Of a stretch of DNA of 64,000 bases, positions 11,933-20,132 are shown one piece after another. The number at the start of each line of letters is the position of its first letter. Position 1 is the stretch's first letter. Made by a program: the position numbers and the translations under genes. The notes under the pieces were generated by a model. That model was not told where the DNA came from and ran no database searches. It saw only the letters and a list, made by a program, of their open reading frames with translations. The DNA lies in assembly GCF_000421765.1 (NCBI RefSeq), contig NZ_ATXQ01000005.1:168480-232479 (forward strand). Reading direction: 5' to 3'. The DNA is from Denitrificimonas caeni DSM 24390 (lineage in GTDB: Bacteria; Pseudomonadota; Gammaproteobacteria; Pseudomonadales; Pseudomonadaceae).

Positions 11933-12178
11933 TCAGCAGTCTTTACGCAACCAATAAGTAAACACAGCCTGCTCTACTGTTTCATCCAGCAGGCTGTGAC
12001 CCGCCAAGCGCGCAAAGGAACGAAAATCACGCTGTGATCCTGCATCAGTGGCCAGCACTTTTAATACCGAGCCGATGGGCATGCTATTGAGTGCCAATTT
12101 GGCCTTCAACAATGGCATCGGACAGGCTAAGCCTTGCGCATCCACTTCCACATCATGTTGCCGCACTGTTTTATTCAT
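11933..12178 (-). CDS. TusA-family sulfur carrier protein
   Basis: An 81-residue SirA/TusA/YedF-type protein with the CPxP signature ACPMPLLKAK; Cys19 is the persulfide-carrying residue. TusA proteins relay sulfur from cysteine desulfurases to tRNA thiolation or molybdenum cofactor enzymes. The neighbour order bcp-tusA-like-bepA matches P. aeruginosa PA1008-PA1006-PA1005. From memory, PA1006 is a persulfide-modified protein important for molybdenum homeostasis, which is the best guess for this gene. It is convergent with bcp (16-base gap) and divergent from bepA. Confidence 0.9.
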   Translation of the reverse strand: MNKTVRQHDVEVDAQGLACPMPLLKAKLALNSMPIGSVLKVLATDAGSQRDFRSFARLAGHSLLDETVEQAVFTYWLRKDC

Positions 12179-12314
12179 TCAACCACACCCTCTTTAAAGA
12201 ACACTTAAGCATCCCCATAGTCTAAGTAAGTTCATGCAATTTCAATTGCTAGCCTTGCCCAGAGTTTGCGCGCATTGTAGCGTATACGATCGTTAAATTC
12301 GTAAAGAGAGTGCC

Positions 12315-13751
12315 ATGCCGTTTTTCCGCCCCGCTCTATTAGTTCTGGCCTGTCTATTGGCGCAACCTGCCTTGGCCGACGACTTGCCTTCGCTCGGCGA
12401 CTCCAGTTCATCTATTGTTTCGCCTGAGCAAGAGCATCAACTGGGACGTGCTTGGTTGAGTATTTTACGCGGTCAGGTGCGCCAACTTGAAGACCCTCTG
12501 CTTAAAGACTATGTCGAACGCAGCGTGTATCGCTTAGCGGAAACGAGCCAACTCAATGATCGCCGTCTAGAATTTATTCTACTGGCCAGCCCACAACTCA
12601 ATGCCTTCGCCGCACCTGGCGGCATTATTGGTATCAACGGCGGTCTGTTTTTACATGCACAAACTGAAGCGGAATACGCCTCGGTACTGGCGCATGAGTT
12701 AGCGCACTTATCGCAGCGTCACTTTGCCCGCGGCTTAGAAGCACAAAAACGCATGCAAATTCCGTTAATGGCAGCAATGCTGGCAGGCGTGATCGCCGCC
12801 GCTGCCGGCGGTGGCGATCTAGGTATGGCCGCACTTGCTTCAACGCAGGCCGCAGCCATTCAAGAACAACGACGTTTTTCTAGGCAGAACGAGCAAGAAG
12901 CTGACCGCATCGGCTTAGTCAATCTGTCCAAAGCTGGCTTTGATCCGCGCGCGATGCCTAGCATGTTTGAACGTCTGATGCGCCAATATCGCTACGACCG
13001 CATGCCGCCTGAGTTTTTACTGACTCACCCTGTTTCCGAGTCTCGGATTGCCGATACGCGTAACCGCGCTGAGCAATATAACGACGGTCAAGGCGTGGTT
13101 GACAGCCTGTATTACCAACTGATTCGCGCGCGCTTACAACTGACTTTTGAAGACACATCTGGCTTAGCTTTGAAACGTTTTCGCAGTCAACTTGTGGATG
13201 ATCCACAACTGGAGTCGGCACGTTACGGGTTAGTCTTGGCGTTAATTCGCGCCAATCAACTGGAAGAAGCGCGTAGCCAGTTAGAGCCACTACTGAAGAA
13301 AAGCCCAAAGAGTATTATTTATAATCTAGCAGCGGTCGATTTAGAAATCAGTAGCAGCCAGTTTTCCCAAGCCAGTAGGCGCGTGGAGGGTTTACTGCAA
13401 AGCTACCCGAATAATTTCCCGCTGATGAGCGCTAAATATGAAATTCAACTCAAGCAAAATGATATTGCCGGCGCGGAAAAAACCATCAACCTTATATTAA
13501 AACAGCGCCCCAATGATCCTGACATCTGGTTTGAAGTCGCTGAAGTGCGCGGTCTTTCCAACAATATTATTGGCTTGCATGAAGCTCGCGCGGAGTTTTT
13601 CTCTCGTGTAGGCGATTACACCCAAGCCATTGAGCAACTCGATTACGCTAAGCGTCGCGCCAGCAACAACTACCCACTGGCTGCACGCATTGACGCTCGC
13701 CAACAAGTATTGATTCAAGAAGAAGAAGCCATCAAGCAAATGCTTAGATAA
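12315..13751 (+). CDS. bepA: Periplasmic M48 metalloprotease with TPR domain, BepA-like
   Basis: BepA is a periplasmic chaperone/protease that helps LptD assembly and degrades stalled outer membrane proteins. The signal peptide MPFFRPALLVLACLLAQPALA ends near residue 21. The zinc site HELAH is at residues 127-131, with Glu193 of the EQEAD motif as likely third ligand. The conserved His of THPVSESRI lies near residue 236. The C-terminal half is a TPR array (RYGLVLALIRANQLEEARSQ; DYTQAIEQLDYAKRRA). The protein is 478 residues, close to E. coli BepA. It is followed by a repeat-containing gap of about 290 bases. Confidence 0.93.
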   Translation: MPFFRPALLVLACLLAQPALADDLPSLGDSSSSIVSPEQEHQLGRAWLSILRGQVRQLEDPLLKDYVERSVYRLAETSQLNDRRLEFILLASPQLNAFAAPGGIIGINGGLFLHAQTEAEYASVLAHELAHLSQRHFARGLEAQKRMQIPLMAAMLAGVIAAAAGGGDLGMAALASTQAAAIQEQRRFSRQNEQEADRIGLVNLSKAGFDPRAMPSMFERLMRQYRYDRMPPEFLLTHPVSESRIADTRNRAEQYNDGQGVVDSLYYQLIRARLQLTFEDTSGLALKRFRSQLVDDPQLESARYGLVLALIRANQLEEARSQLEPLLKKSPKSIIYNLAAVDLEISSSQFSQASRRVEGLLQSYPNNFPLMSAKYEIQLKQNDIAGAEKTINLILKQRPNDPDIWFEVAEVRGLSNNIIGLHEARAEFFSRVGDYTQAIEQLDYAKRRASNNYPLAARIDARQQVLIQEEEAIKQMLR

Positions 13752-13852
13752 GTATTTAGGCCGCACTACTTATTTAAAGTCAGCCCTTTGCCAGCCTGTG
13801 AATTTCAATTATTACTTGAATGACCAACCCTGCAATAGTGCTGACAACATAG

Positions 13853-13964
13853 ATGATCAACGAGTACTTCGGAGTAGGTGTGATAAGCGCAGCCTAGGAT
13901 GGCGTAGCGCCAGAGTTAAACCCTGGATAGGCTCATCGACGGATTAACACTTACCCCGAAGCGC
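13853..13964 (+). repeat. Palindromic element copy C1
   Basis: First of six related intergenic elements. Left box ATGATCAACGA is at 13853-13863. The left arm begins GTACTTCGGAGTAGGTGT and the right arm ends with ACACTTACCCCGAAGCGC, imperfectly complementary. The core between them contains AGGATGGCGTAGCGCC and the hairpin AACCCTGGATAGGCT. Unlike the other five copies it lacks the GGCATGC right box. It lies between the convergent bepA and HerA-like ATPase genes. Confidence 0.85.
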
Positions 13965-13994
13965 ATCACTCGGTTGGTAAGCAAGCAAAGCGAG

Positions 13995-14024
13995 CATTGC
14001 GGGCGAGCCGCCCGCGCTCCCAAG
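13995..14024. repeat. REP-like hairpin
   Basis: GCATTGCGGGCGAGCCGCCC followed by GCGCTCCC resembles the Pseudomonas REP pattern (a GCGGGC / GCCCGC stem followed by GCTCCNAC). It sits just after element C1 in the gap between convergent genes and could also act as a transcription-attenuating hairpin. Confidence 0.6.
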
Positions 14025-14044
14025 CAAACATCTGCAAACAACCT

Positions 14045-15532
14045 CTAACGCTTACCGGTCAACGAACCAAGAATACCGCGCAGAATCTGCCGACTGATCT
14101 GATTGACCGCTTGACGCACAGTGCTTTTATATACTTGCCCTGCGATACCACCCAAAACATCAGCCACGCCGCCATTGGCACTGTTCGCTGCAGCTTTTTT
14201 CGACTTAGCCACAGGCACCTCTGGTGCGCTTTGCGCTTGTTTTTCAGCACGTTCTGCAAGCATCTCATACGCCGAAATACGATCAAATGCCTTTTCATAA
14301 TAGCCGAGTAAAGGCGAGCAACTGACCAAGCTTGCACGCTCAGCATCATCTAACGGCCCGACCCGTGATTGTGGTGGCGCAATTGACACGCGACGCACCA
14401 TCGAAGGCGTACCTTTCGCCTCCAAACCACCGTACAGGGCTTCACCAATACCTAATTCAGTTAACACTTTTAAGGTATCAATCGCAGGATTGGGTCGAAA
14501 ACCATCAGCCACTGCTCTTAACGACTTCTGTTCTTTAGCAGTAAAAGCGCGCAAACCATGCTGGATACGCATACCCAACTGTGCCAGCACGGCATCGGGC
14601 AAGTCAGCCGGTGACTGAGTTACAAAAAACACCCCCACGCCTTTTGAGCGAATCAAGCGTACGACCTGCTCCAAACGATCGCGCAAGGCTTGCGGCGTAC
14701 CTTTAAACAGCAAGTGTGCCTCATCAAAAAACAACGCCAAGATAGGTTTATCAGCATCACCGCGCTCAGGTAACTGCTCAAACAACTCAGCCAGCAACCA
14801 GAGTAGAAAGGTTGCATACACGCGTGGCGCTTGATGCACCAAGCGGCTGGCATCGAGCATATGAATACGTCCACGACCATCACGATCAACACGTAAAATG
14901 TCTTCCAATTGCAGCGCTGGCTCGCCAAACAGCATCTCACCGCCCTGCTGCTCGAGCATCGATAGTTTGCGCTGCAAAGCATTGGCCGATTGCGCTGTAT
15001 ATAAAGCCCGATCAACACCGAGTGCGTCGGGCTGATCGCGCAAATGGTTGAGCATGGCTTTTAAGTCTTTTAAATCCAGCAGCAGCAAGCCTTCACGATC
15101 CGCCACTTGAAAAGCCAGATATAAAATAGCTTGCTGGCTGTCAGTCAACTCCAATAAGTTGCCGAGTAACAAAGGCCCCATATCGCTGATAGTGGTACGC
15201 AGTGGATGCCCTGTTTCGCCGTACACATCCCACATCGAGACGGGATAAGCTTGCGGCGTATGTGCAAGCCAAGGCATTGAAGCAATGCGCTCGGCAATTT
15301 TGCCTTTAGGCTCACCCGCCGCAGCAATTCCACAGAAATCACCTTTAATATCGGCAGCAAACACAGGCACACCAGCATCACTGAAGGCTTCAGCCAAACG
15401 CTGCATGGTGACCGTTTTACCAGTACCGGTGGCGCCAGCAATCAAACCATGTCGGTTAGCAAAACGTAAGAGATGGCCAATCGGCAAACCTTGCTTATCC
15501 GCCCCTAGCACTAGTTGATCAGCTTGCGTCAT
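14045..15532 (-). CDS. HerA/DUF853-family ATPase (YjgR-like)
   Basis: A 495-residue RecA-fold ATPase of the DUF853 family, related to HerA/TraG-type hexameric pumps. The Walker A motif GATGTGKT is at residues 33-40, and Walker B ILALFFDEAHLLF is in the middle of the protein. An Arg-containing LIRSKGVGVFFVTQSPADLPD segment follows. The C-terminal 80 residues are Ala/Lys-rich and end in a Gly/Arg tail. The ATG at 15532 is preceded by GGAG at a spacing of 9; an in-frame TTG at 15547 overlaps that site and is rejected. The biological role is not established. A small ORF and purU lie upstream on the same strand. Confidence 0.85.
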   Translation of the reverse strand: MTQADQLVLGADKQGLPIGHLLRFANRHGLIAGATGTGKTVTMQRLAEAFSDAGVPVFAADIKGDFCGIAAAGEPKGKIAERIASMPWLAHTPQAYPVSMWDVYGETGHPLRTTISDMGPLLLGNLLELTDSQQAILYLAFQVADREGLLLLDLKDLKAMLNHLRDQPDALGVDRALYTAQSANALQRKLSMLEQQGGEMLFGEPALQLEDILRVDRDGRGRIHMLDASRLVHQAPRVYATFLLWLLAELFEQLPERGDADKPILALFFDEAHLLFKGTPQALRDRLEQVVRLIRSKGVGVFFVTQSPADLPDAVLAQLGMRIQHGLRAFTAKEQKSLRAVADGFRPNPAIDTLKVLTELGIGEALYGGLEAKGTPSMVRRVSIAPPQSRVGPLDDAERASLVSCSPLLGYYEKAFDRISAYEMLAERAEKQAQSAPEVPVAKSKKAAANSANGGVADVLGGIAGQVYKSTVRQAVNQISRQILRGILGSLTGKR

Positions 15533-15600
15533 GTCTTTGTTCTCCAATTGGGCATACGGGCTGCATCGCGTGCGCCACGCACTATTTAAAAGTTGTTGTT

Positions 15601-15795
15601 TTATTTTTTAACCGGCTCAGTACCGTGCTCGACCTGCAGTTGCTGGCGAAATGTTTCGGCAGCAGAAAAATCAGCACCTTGCTGCTCATTTAAAGCATCA
15701 GGATCAAAACGACTCAAACAGCCCTCGCCAACTTTTGCTAACGGCTGCACAGTCGCTTGCAGGATAGGCTGTTGCTCATCGTCATCACTGCTCAT
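15601..15795 (-). CDS. Small hypothetical protein, 64 residues
   Basis: A 64-residue acidic, Gln/Glu-rich polypeptide (MSSDDDEQQPILQATVQPLA...) with no recognised domain, signal peptide or membrane segment. Support is contextual: GGAG eight bases before the ATG, same strand as purU upstream and the HerA-like ATPase downstream, and no larger gene in the 335-base interval it occupies. The single Cys and the FDPDALNEQQ segment could help a homologue search. It may be a short cytoplasmic protein or a chance ORF; I lean towards real. Confidence 0.55.
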   Translation of the reverse strand: MSSDDDEQQPILQATVQPLAKVGEGCLSRFDPDALNEQQGADFSAAETFRQQLQVEHGTEPVKK

Positions 15796-15867
15796 AGCGT
15801 CACTCCATCCACGTTACTGCTAAACGCAAAGTGCTACAAACAAGCAGCCCTTAGCAATTCGCAGCGA

Positions 15868-16719
15868 TTAATCAAACACGACGGTTTTATTATCATGAAT
15901 CAGCACACGGTCCTGTAGGTGATAGCGTAAACCTCGCGCCAGCGCCATTTTCTCTACGTCTTTACCGTTACGCACCATATCTTCAATGCTGTCGCGATGA
16001 CTGACGCGCACCACGTCTTGCTCGATAATCGGACCTGCATCTAAATCCTGAGTGACATAGTGACAGGTTGCACCAATCAGCTTAACGCCGCGTAAAGCCG
16101 CCTGATGGTAAGGTTTAGCGCCGATAAACGAAGGTAAGAAACTATGGTGAATATTAATCACCCGACCATGGTACTTCTCACATAAATCAGGCGGTAAAAT
16201 CTGCATATAGCGAGCAAGTACCACGCAGTCGGCAGCATGCTCATCAATCAAACGGCTGACTTCAGCAAAAGCAGGCTCTTTATCTTGTGGATCGACTGGC
16301 ACATGATAAAAAGGAATGCCATGCCATTCGACCATACTGCGCAAATCATCATGATTGGCAATTACGCAAGGGATCTCACAATCCAGCTCATTGCGGTGCC
16401 AGCGGTGCAATAAATCCGCCAAACAATGGGATTCGCGACTGGCCATTAACACCACGCGTTTTTTGACATCAGAGTCAGTCACCTGCCACGTCATCGAAAA
16501 CTCATTGGCGATCGGTGTAAACGCCTGCTTGAAACCATCCAAATCAAACGGCAAAGATTCTGCACGAATTTCATGACGCATGAAGAACCAACCGCTGTGT
16601 TCATCCGAGTGATGGCTCGCCTGATGAATCCAACCATTATAAGTAGCTAGAAAATTACTGACTTTAGCAACAATACCGACACGGTCTGGGCAAGCAATAA
16701 TGAGGCGAAACGTGCGCAT
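15868..16719 (-). CDS. purU: Formyltetrahydrofolate deformylase
   Basis: PurU hydrolyses 10-formyl-THF to THF and formate, balancing the one-carbon pool and feeding formate to PurT where present. An N-terminal ACT domain covers residues about 3-85 (LIIACPDRVGIVAKVSNFL). The formyltransferase-like catalytic domain has INIHHSFLPSFIGAKPYHQA and TQDLDAGPIIEQ, carrying the Asn/His/Asp catalytic set. GGAG six bases before the ATG at 16719 fixes the start and gives 283 residues. A GTG at 16731 overlaps the ribosome binding site and is rejected. Confidence 0.97.
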   Translation of the reverse strand: MRTFRLIIACPDRVGIVAKVSNFLATYNGWIHQASHHSDEHSGWFFMRHEIRAESLPFDLDGFKQAFTPIANEFSMTWQVTDSDVKKRVVLMASRESHCLADLLHRWHRNELDCEIPCVIANHDDLRSMVEWHGIPFYHVPVDPQDKEPAFAEVSRLIDEHAADCVVLARYMQILPPDLCEKYHGRVINIHHSFLPSFIGAKPYHQAALRGVKLIGATCHYVTQDLDAGPIIEQDVVRVSHRDSIEDMVRNGKDVEKMALARGLRYHLQDRVLIHDNKTVVFD

Positions 16720-17213
16720 GCAAAACTCCACAAAGCCAAAAAATCAATTAATAAAAACAATACTCAGCATTCTACCGCTCCCAGACAGCTGCGTCAGCAA
16801 ACGAATGCCCATCCTTCATCTCAGCGAGCTCTAACAGCAAACCCCAGCATCTCTTTTATTACTCCACACTAAAATAATGGTTATAACTCTCAATACCTTG
16901 CAACAAACAAACCCTTAGCATGATCAGCTATTAATTTTACCTATCGTAAACATTGAATATTTAAATAATGAAAATATAGATTTACACATTTACTCACATA
17001 TATTACAAAATTCATTATACTTTTATAATTAATATTCTTTACATAAGCGCTAGATACGCCTATCATTCAACGCATATTAAGGGATCTCAAATGAGCTCAT
17101 CGCCATTACTGAGAAACTTGGAGTTTTATAGAGTTTCACTAGATCACTGGTGACTTACGGACACGCTCGACAATCCTTAATCTACACATCAACATTTACT
17201 AGAGGATTCTTCC
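16720..17213. other. AT-rich gene-free region and mvaT leader
   Basis: A 494-base gap between the purU and mvaT starts. The section 16930-17040 is strikingly AT-rich with many A/T runs, the kind of DNA bound by MvaT/H-NS proteins, which suggests autoregulation of mvaT. It holds the mvaT promoter (17038-17066) and a 20-codon ORF at 17091-17153. No RNA gene was recognised. Confidence 0.6.
17038..17066 (+). promoter_or_regulatory. Predicted sigma70 promoter of mvaT
   Basis: TTTACA at 17038-17043 and TATCAT at 17061-17066, separated by 17 bases, close to the TTGACA/TATAAT consensus. Transcription would begin near 17073, giving an mvaT 5' leader of about 140 bases. Confidence 0.6.
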
Positions 17214-17582
17214 ATGTCATTGATTAATGAATTTCGCGAAACCAAAGAACGTATTAAAGAACTTGAAGAGCGTCTAGCTAGCCTGTCACAAGACAGCAAG
17301 TTAAAGAAAGAACTCGAATTTGAAGAAAAATTACGCATTTTGATGAGCGAATATAGCAAATCACTTCGCGATATTACTTTGATTCTTGATCCACAAGCAG
17401 CGCGCGGCGTAACTAAGACAACTAGCACACGTACACGCAGCCCACGCAAAATGAAGCAGTACAACAACCCACATACCGGTGAAGTCATCGAAACTAAAGG
17501 CGGCAACCACAAAGTTCTAAAAGAGTGGAAAGCTAAGTGGGGCGGCGACACTGTTGAGTCTTGGGTAACTTTACTCGACTAA
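17214..17582 (+). CDS. mvaT: MvaT/MvaU-family H-NS-like nucleoid protein
   Basis: Xenogeneic silencer of Pseudomonadaceae that binds AT-rich DNA. An N-terminal coiled coil for oligomerisation covers residues about 1-60 (MSLINEFRETKERIKELEER, then a charged helix). A flexible basic linker follows (TRTRSPRK). The C-terminal DNA-binding domain contains KQYNNPHTGEVIETKGGNHK and LKEWKAKWG, the family hallmark. It is 122 residues, typical length. AGAGGA lies before the ATG. The gene is monocistronic, with a strong terminator immediately downstream and a long AT-rich leader. Sequence alone does not separate MvaT from MvaU. Confidence 0.95.
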   Translation: MSLINEFRETKERIKELEERLASLSQDSKLKKELEFEEKLRILMSEYSKSLRDITLILDPQAARGVTKTTSTRTRSPRKMKQYNNPHTGEVIETKGGNHKVLKEWKAKWGGDTVESWVTLLD

Positions 17583-17634
17583 AACTTTAGTTCAGTTCAG
17601 CTAGAGTAATATCCTGCTTTAAAGCAGGATAAAT

Positions 17635-17670
17635 AAAAAGCCCCACAAACTCTGTTTATGGGGCTTTTTT
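17635..17670. terminator. Intrinsic terminator between mvaT and sbcB
   Basis: An AAAAAGCCCCA / TGGGGCTTTTTT stem-loop with a T6 tract on the plus strand and a T5 tract on the minus strand: a bidirectional terminator between convergent genes. A perfect 20-base palindrome (ATCCTGCTTTAAAGCAGGAT) at 17611-17630 precedes it. Confidence 0.92.
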
Positions 17671-17704
17671 GATTAGAGTTAGAGCCACCTTAAAACAAAC
17701 CCAG

Positions 17705-19132
17705 TCATGACAACTGATAGCGCTGTTGCAATGCCTGCACATAACTGCGCCATGCCTGTACAGCAGGATGCGCTTGCTCTGCTTCACTAAGTTCTGCGTA
17801 AGCTGTCATGTAGTCACTGATTGTTAGCGGCGCCCCCAGTTGCTCTCCGCTTAAGCGCGCACGACAAAAGACTGTCCACTGCTGCTGTTCAGCGGCACTC
17901 AGAGAGTCTGGGTAATGTCGCGCACGGTATCTAAACAGTAATTCCAGCAAACGCGCATCATCAAATGGCCAGCGCTCAGGCTGTAACTGCTCGGGCTCGG
18001 CTAAACGCAGCTTATTACTCAACTGGCGGTCGCGCGGACTTAAAAAACCACTGTACAGCTGCTGCTCAACATCTTGCTCGGCAAACTCTCGCGTCTCTTG
18101 ATAAACCTCGGCAAGTTTATCTTGCCAGTCAGCACAGCTATCACTGAGCAACTGATAATTACGCTGCAGTAAGTCATGATCAAAGGCTAAGCGCTGAGTG
18201 TCTTCATCGCGCAAGACACTTAACGGCGCGATCACTGGGCTTTTATTGATATGAATAAGTTTTAGCCCCACCGGCACTTCACCCTCAGCTAAATCGCTAT
18301 GACGGGTATACAGGCGCGACTTCAAGGTTTGCGCATCACACTCCAGCAAAGGTGTTACATCCGCATGCAAATCATAGACGATTAAAGCGTTACGGTTGGT
18401 TGGGTGCCACGCCAAAGGTAAGACTGGCGCTAAACAATGACGCTCCACGGAAAACTTACTTGAGACATGCAGCATCGGCTGCATCAAACGAATACGCGCC
18501 TGCACTGCATCTTTGCGCCGCAGCCCATATAAATAGTCAAACAGCTTAGGCTGACGGTCACGTAACAAACGTGCAACAGCAATGGTAGCGCGCACATCGG
18601 CTAACGCATCGTGGGCTTGGCCATGTTCAATCTGATTGGCTTCAGTAAAGCGCTCAAGCTTAAAGCTGACTCGCCCTTCATGCTCAGGCCAGTTAATTCC
18701 CTGCGGACGTAACGCCCAAGTGCAACGCAACACATCAATCAAATCCCAGCGACTGTTGCCGCCCTGCCATTCGCGCGCATAGGGATCATAAAAGTTACGA
18801 TACAAAGTGGCGCGGGTCATCTCATCGTCAAAGCGTAGATTATTAAATCCTGCAGTACAGGTTTGCGGCACAATTAACTGCTCATGTAAACGCTCAATGA
18901 ACTCAATCTCACTTAAACCCTGTTCTTGCAAAGTCTGCGGCATAATACCGGTGACTAAACTGGATATCGGGTGCGGCAAAATATCATCCGACAACTTGCA
19001 ATATATATTGAGCGGCTCACCGATTTCCTCAAGCTGCTCATTTGTGCGTATCCCAGCCACCTGAATGGCACGATCACTGTGTGCTTGAATACCGGTGGTT
19101 TCAAAGTCGTACCAAAAAATACTGGCAGTCAC
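17705..19132 (-). CDS. sbcB: Exodeoxyribonuclease I
   Basis: ExoI degrades single-stranded DNA 3' to 5' in recombination and mismatch repair. The DEDDh exonuclease motifs are clear: FWYDFETTG (Asp9, Glu11), FNNLRFDDEMTR, and GQAHDALADVRAT with the catalytic His and Asp. The SH3-like and C-terminal ExoI domains follow, and the middle segment (APVLPLAWHPTNRNALIVYD) aligns well with E. coli ExoI as I remember it. The GTG start at 19132 is supported by GAGG eight bases upstream. The protein is 475 residues, as in E. coli. Confidence 0.97.
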   Translation of the reverse strand: MTASIFWYDFETTGIQAHSDRAIQVAGIRTNEQLEEIGEPLNIYCKLSDDILPHPISSLVTGIMPQTLQEQGLSEIEFIERLHEQLIVPQTCTAGFNNLRFDDEMTRATLYRNFYDPYAREWQGGNSRWDLIDVLRCTWALRPQGINWPEHEGRVSFKLERFTEANQIEHGQAHDALADVRATIAVARLLRDRQPKLFDYLYGLRRKDAVQARIRLMQPMLHVSSKFSVERHCLAPVLPLAWHPTNRNALIVYDLHADVTPLLECDAQTLKSRLYTRHSDLAEGEVPVGLKLIHINKSPVIAPLSVLRDEDTQRLAFDHDLLQRNYQLLSDSCADWQDKLAEVYQETREFAEQDVEQQLYSGFLSPRDRQLSNKLRLAEPEQLQPERWPFDDARLLELLFRYRARHYPDSLSAAEQQQWTVFCRARLSGEQLGAPLTISDYMTAYAELSEAEQAHPAVQAWRSYVQALQQRYQLS

Positions 19133-19409
19133 TGATTAAGCCTCTTTTATTCTAAAATATGTTTTAAAAACACCTATATAACCCACACTTCTGCAGCCTC
19201 ACGCTTGCAGGCCAATCACTGAATGGGTAGTGTTCCAGCCTTCAGCCGCTAGAGGTTTCACTGCAGCTGTTTATTTAGGTGTACAGCATTAATGCTTGTT
19301 TGCTAGCAACCACTATAGTCATTAAACAAGATAACGTCGGTTTAGTTTTCTATTTCTGCGCTAGCGTTTTGTACTATGATCGCTTTTTAATTTTTCTTAC
19401 TGGCCTATT

Positions 19410-20132
19410 TTGAACGCAAACTTAACCAGCGCGCCTTTAGCACCCGGCGCTCTTCTAGACACCCAAGTCTATTTAGAGACGCCTGAAGGCATTGACCTCC
19501 CCCTACGTCCTGCTGGATTACCGGTGCGCTTTTTGGCGTTTGCCATTGATGCTTTAATTCGCAGTGTGATTCTTATTTTAACCGGCATCGCCTGGTTGTA
19601 TATGGGTAAGCTGGGCGCTGGGCTCGCATCGATTAGCACCTTTTTATTGCTATGGTGGTACATGGTGTTTTTTGAGGTGCTTAATCAAGGCCGCTCACCT
19701 GGTAAACAACTGCTGGGTTTGCAGGTCATTCACAGTGACGGCACACCAGTTGGCTGGCCAGCCTCGCTGACCCGCAATCTGCTGCGTTTTGTAGACTTAT
19801 TACCGTTCGCCTATTGCCTGGGCATCCTCAGCATGATCAACAGTTCGCGCTTCCAGCGTTTAGGCGATTTAGCCGCTGGCACTTTAGTGGTGTATCAAGC
19901 TCAGGCACCGCAGCGCGGCGCACTCCCAGAAGTGCCAGCCCGCCCTGCATCCGTGCTATTAACCCTTGATGAGCAACGCGCGCTACTCGACTTTGCCGAG
20001 CGCCACCAGCAACTTTCCAGCCAGCGTCAAGAAGAACTGGCCACAATTATTGCACCGACTTTACATATTGCGCCAAGCCAAGCAGTGCCGGGTGTGCACG
20101 CGATAGCGCGGTCAATTTTGGGACAAGTATGA
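19410..20132 (+). CDS. RDD-family membrane protein
   Basis: A 240-residue inner membrane protein with the RDD domain (residues about 30-165). The RDD arginine is in RPAGLPVRFLAFAIDALIRS and the second motif is QGRSPGKQLLGLQVIHSDGT. Three to four hydrophobic segments are visible. The only plausible start is a TTG at 19410 without a clear ribosome binding site, so the N-terminus is uncertain. Its stop overlaps the next gene by 4 bases (ATGA). It is first gene of a six-gene operon with SpoIIM-like, DUF4129, DUF4350, MoxR and DUF58 proteins. Confidence 0.88.
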   Translation: MNANLTSAPLAPGALLDTQVYLETPEGIDLPLRPAGLPVRFLAFAIDALIRSVILILTGIAWLYMGKLGAGLASISTFLLLWWYMVFFEVLNQGRSPGKQLLGLQVIHSDGTPVGWPASLTRNLLRFVDLLPFAYCLGILSMINSSRFQRLGDLAAGTLVVYQAQAPQRGALPEVPARPASVLLTLDEQRALLDFAERHQQLSSQRQEELATIIAPTLHIAPSQAVPGVHAIARSILGQV

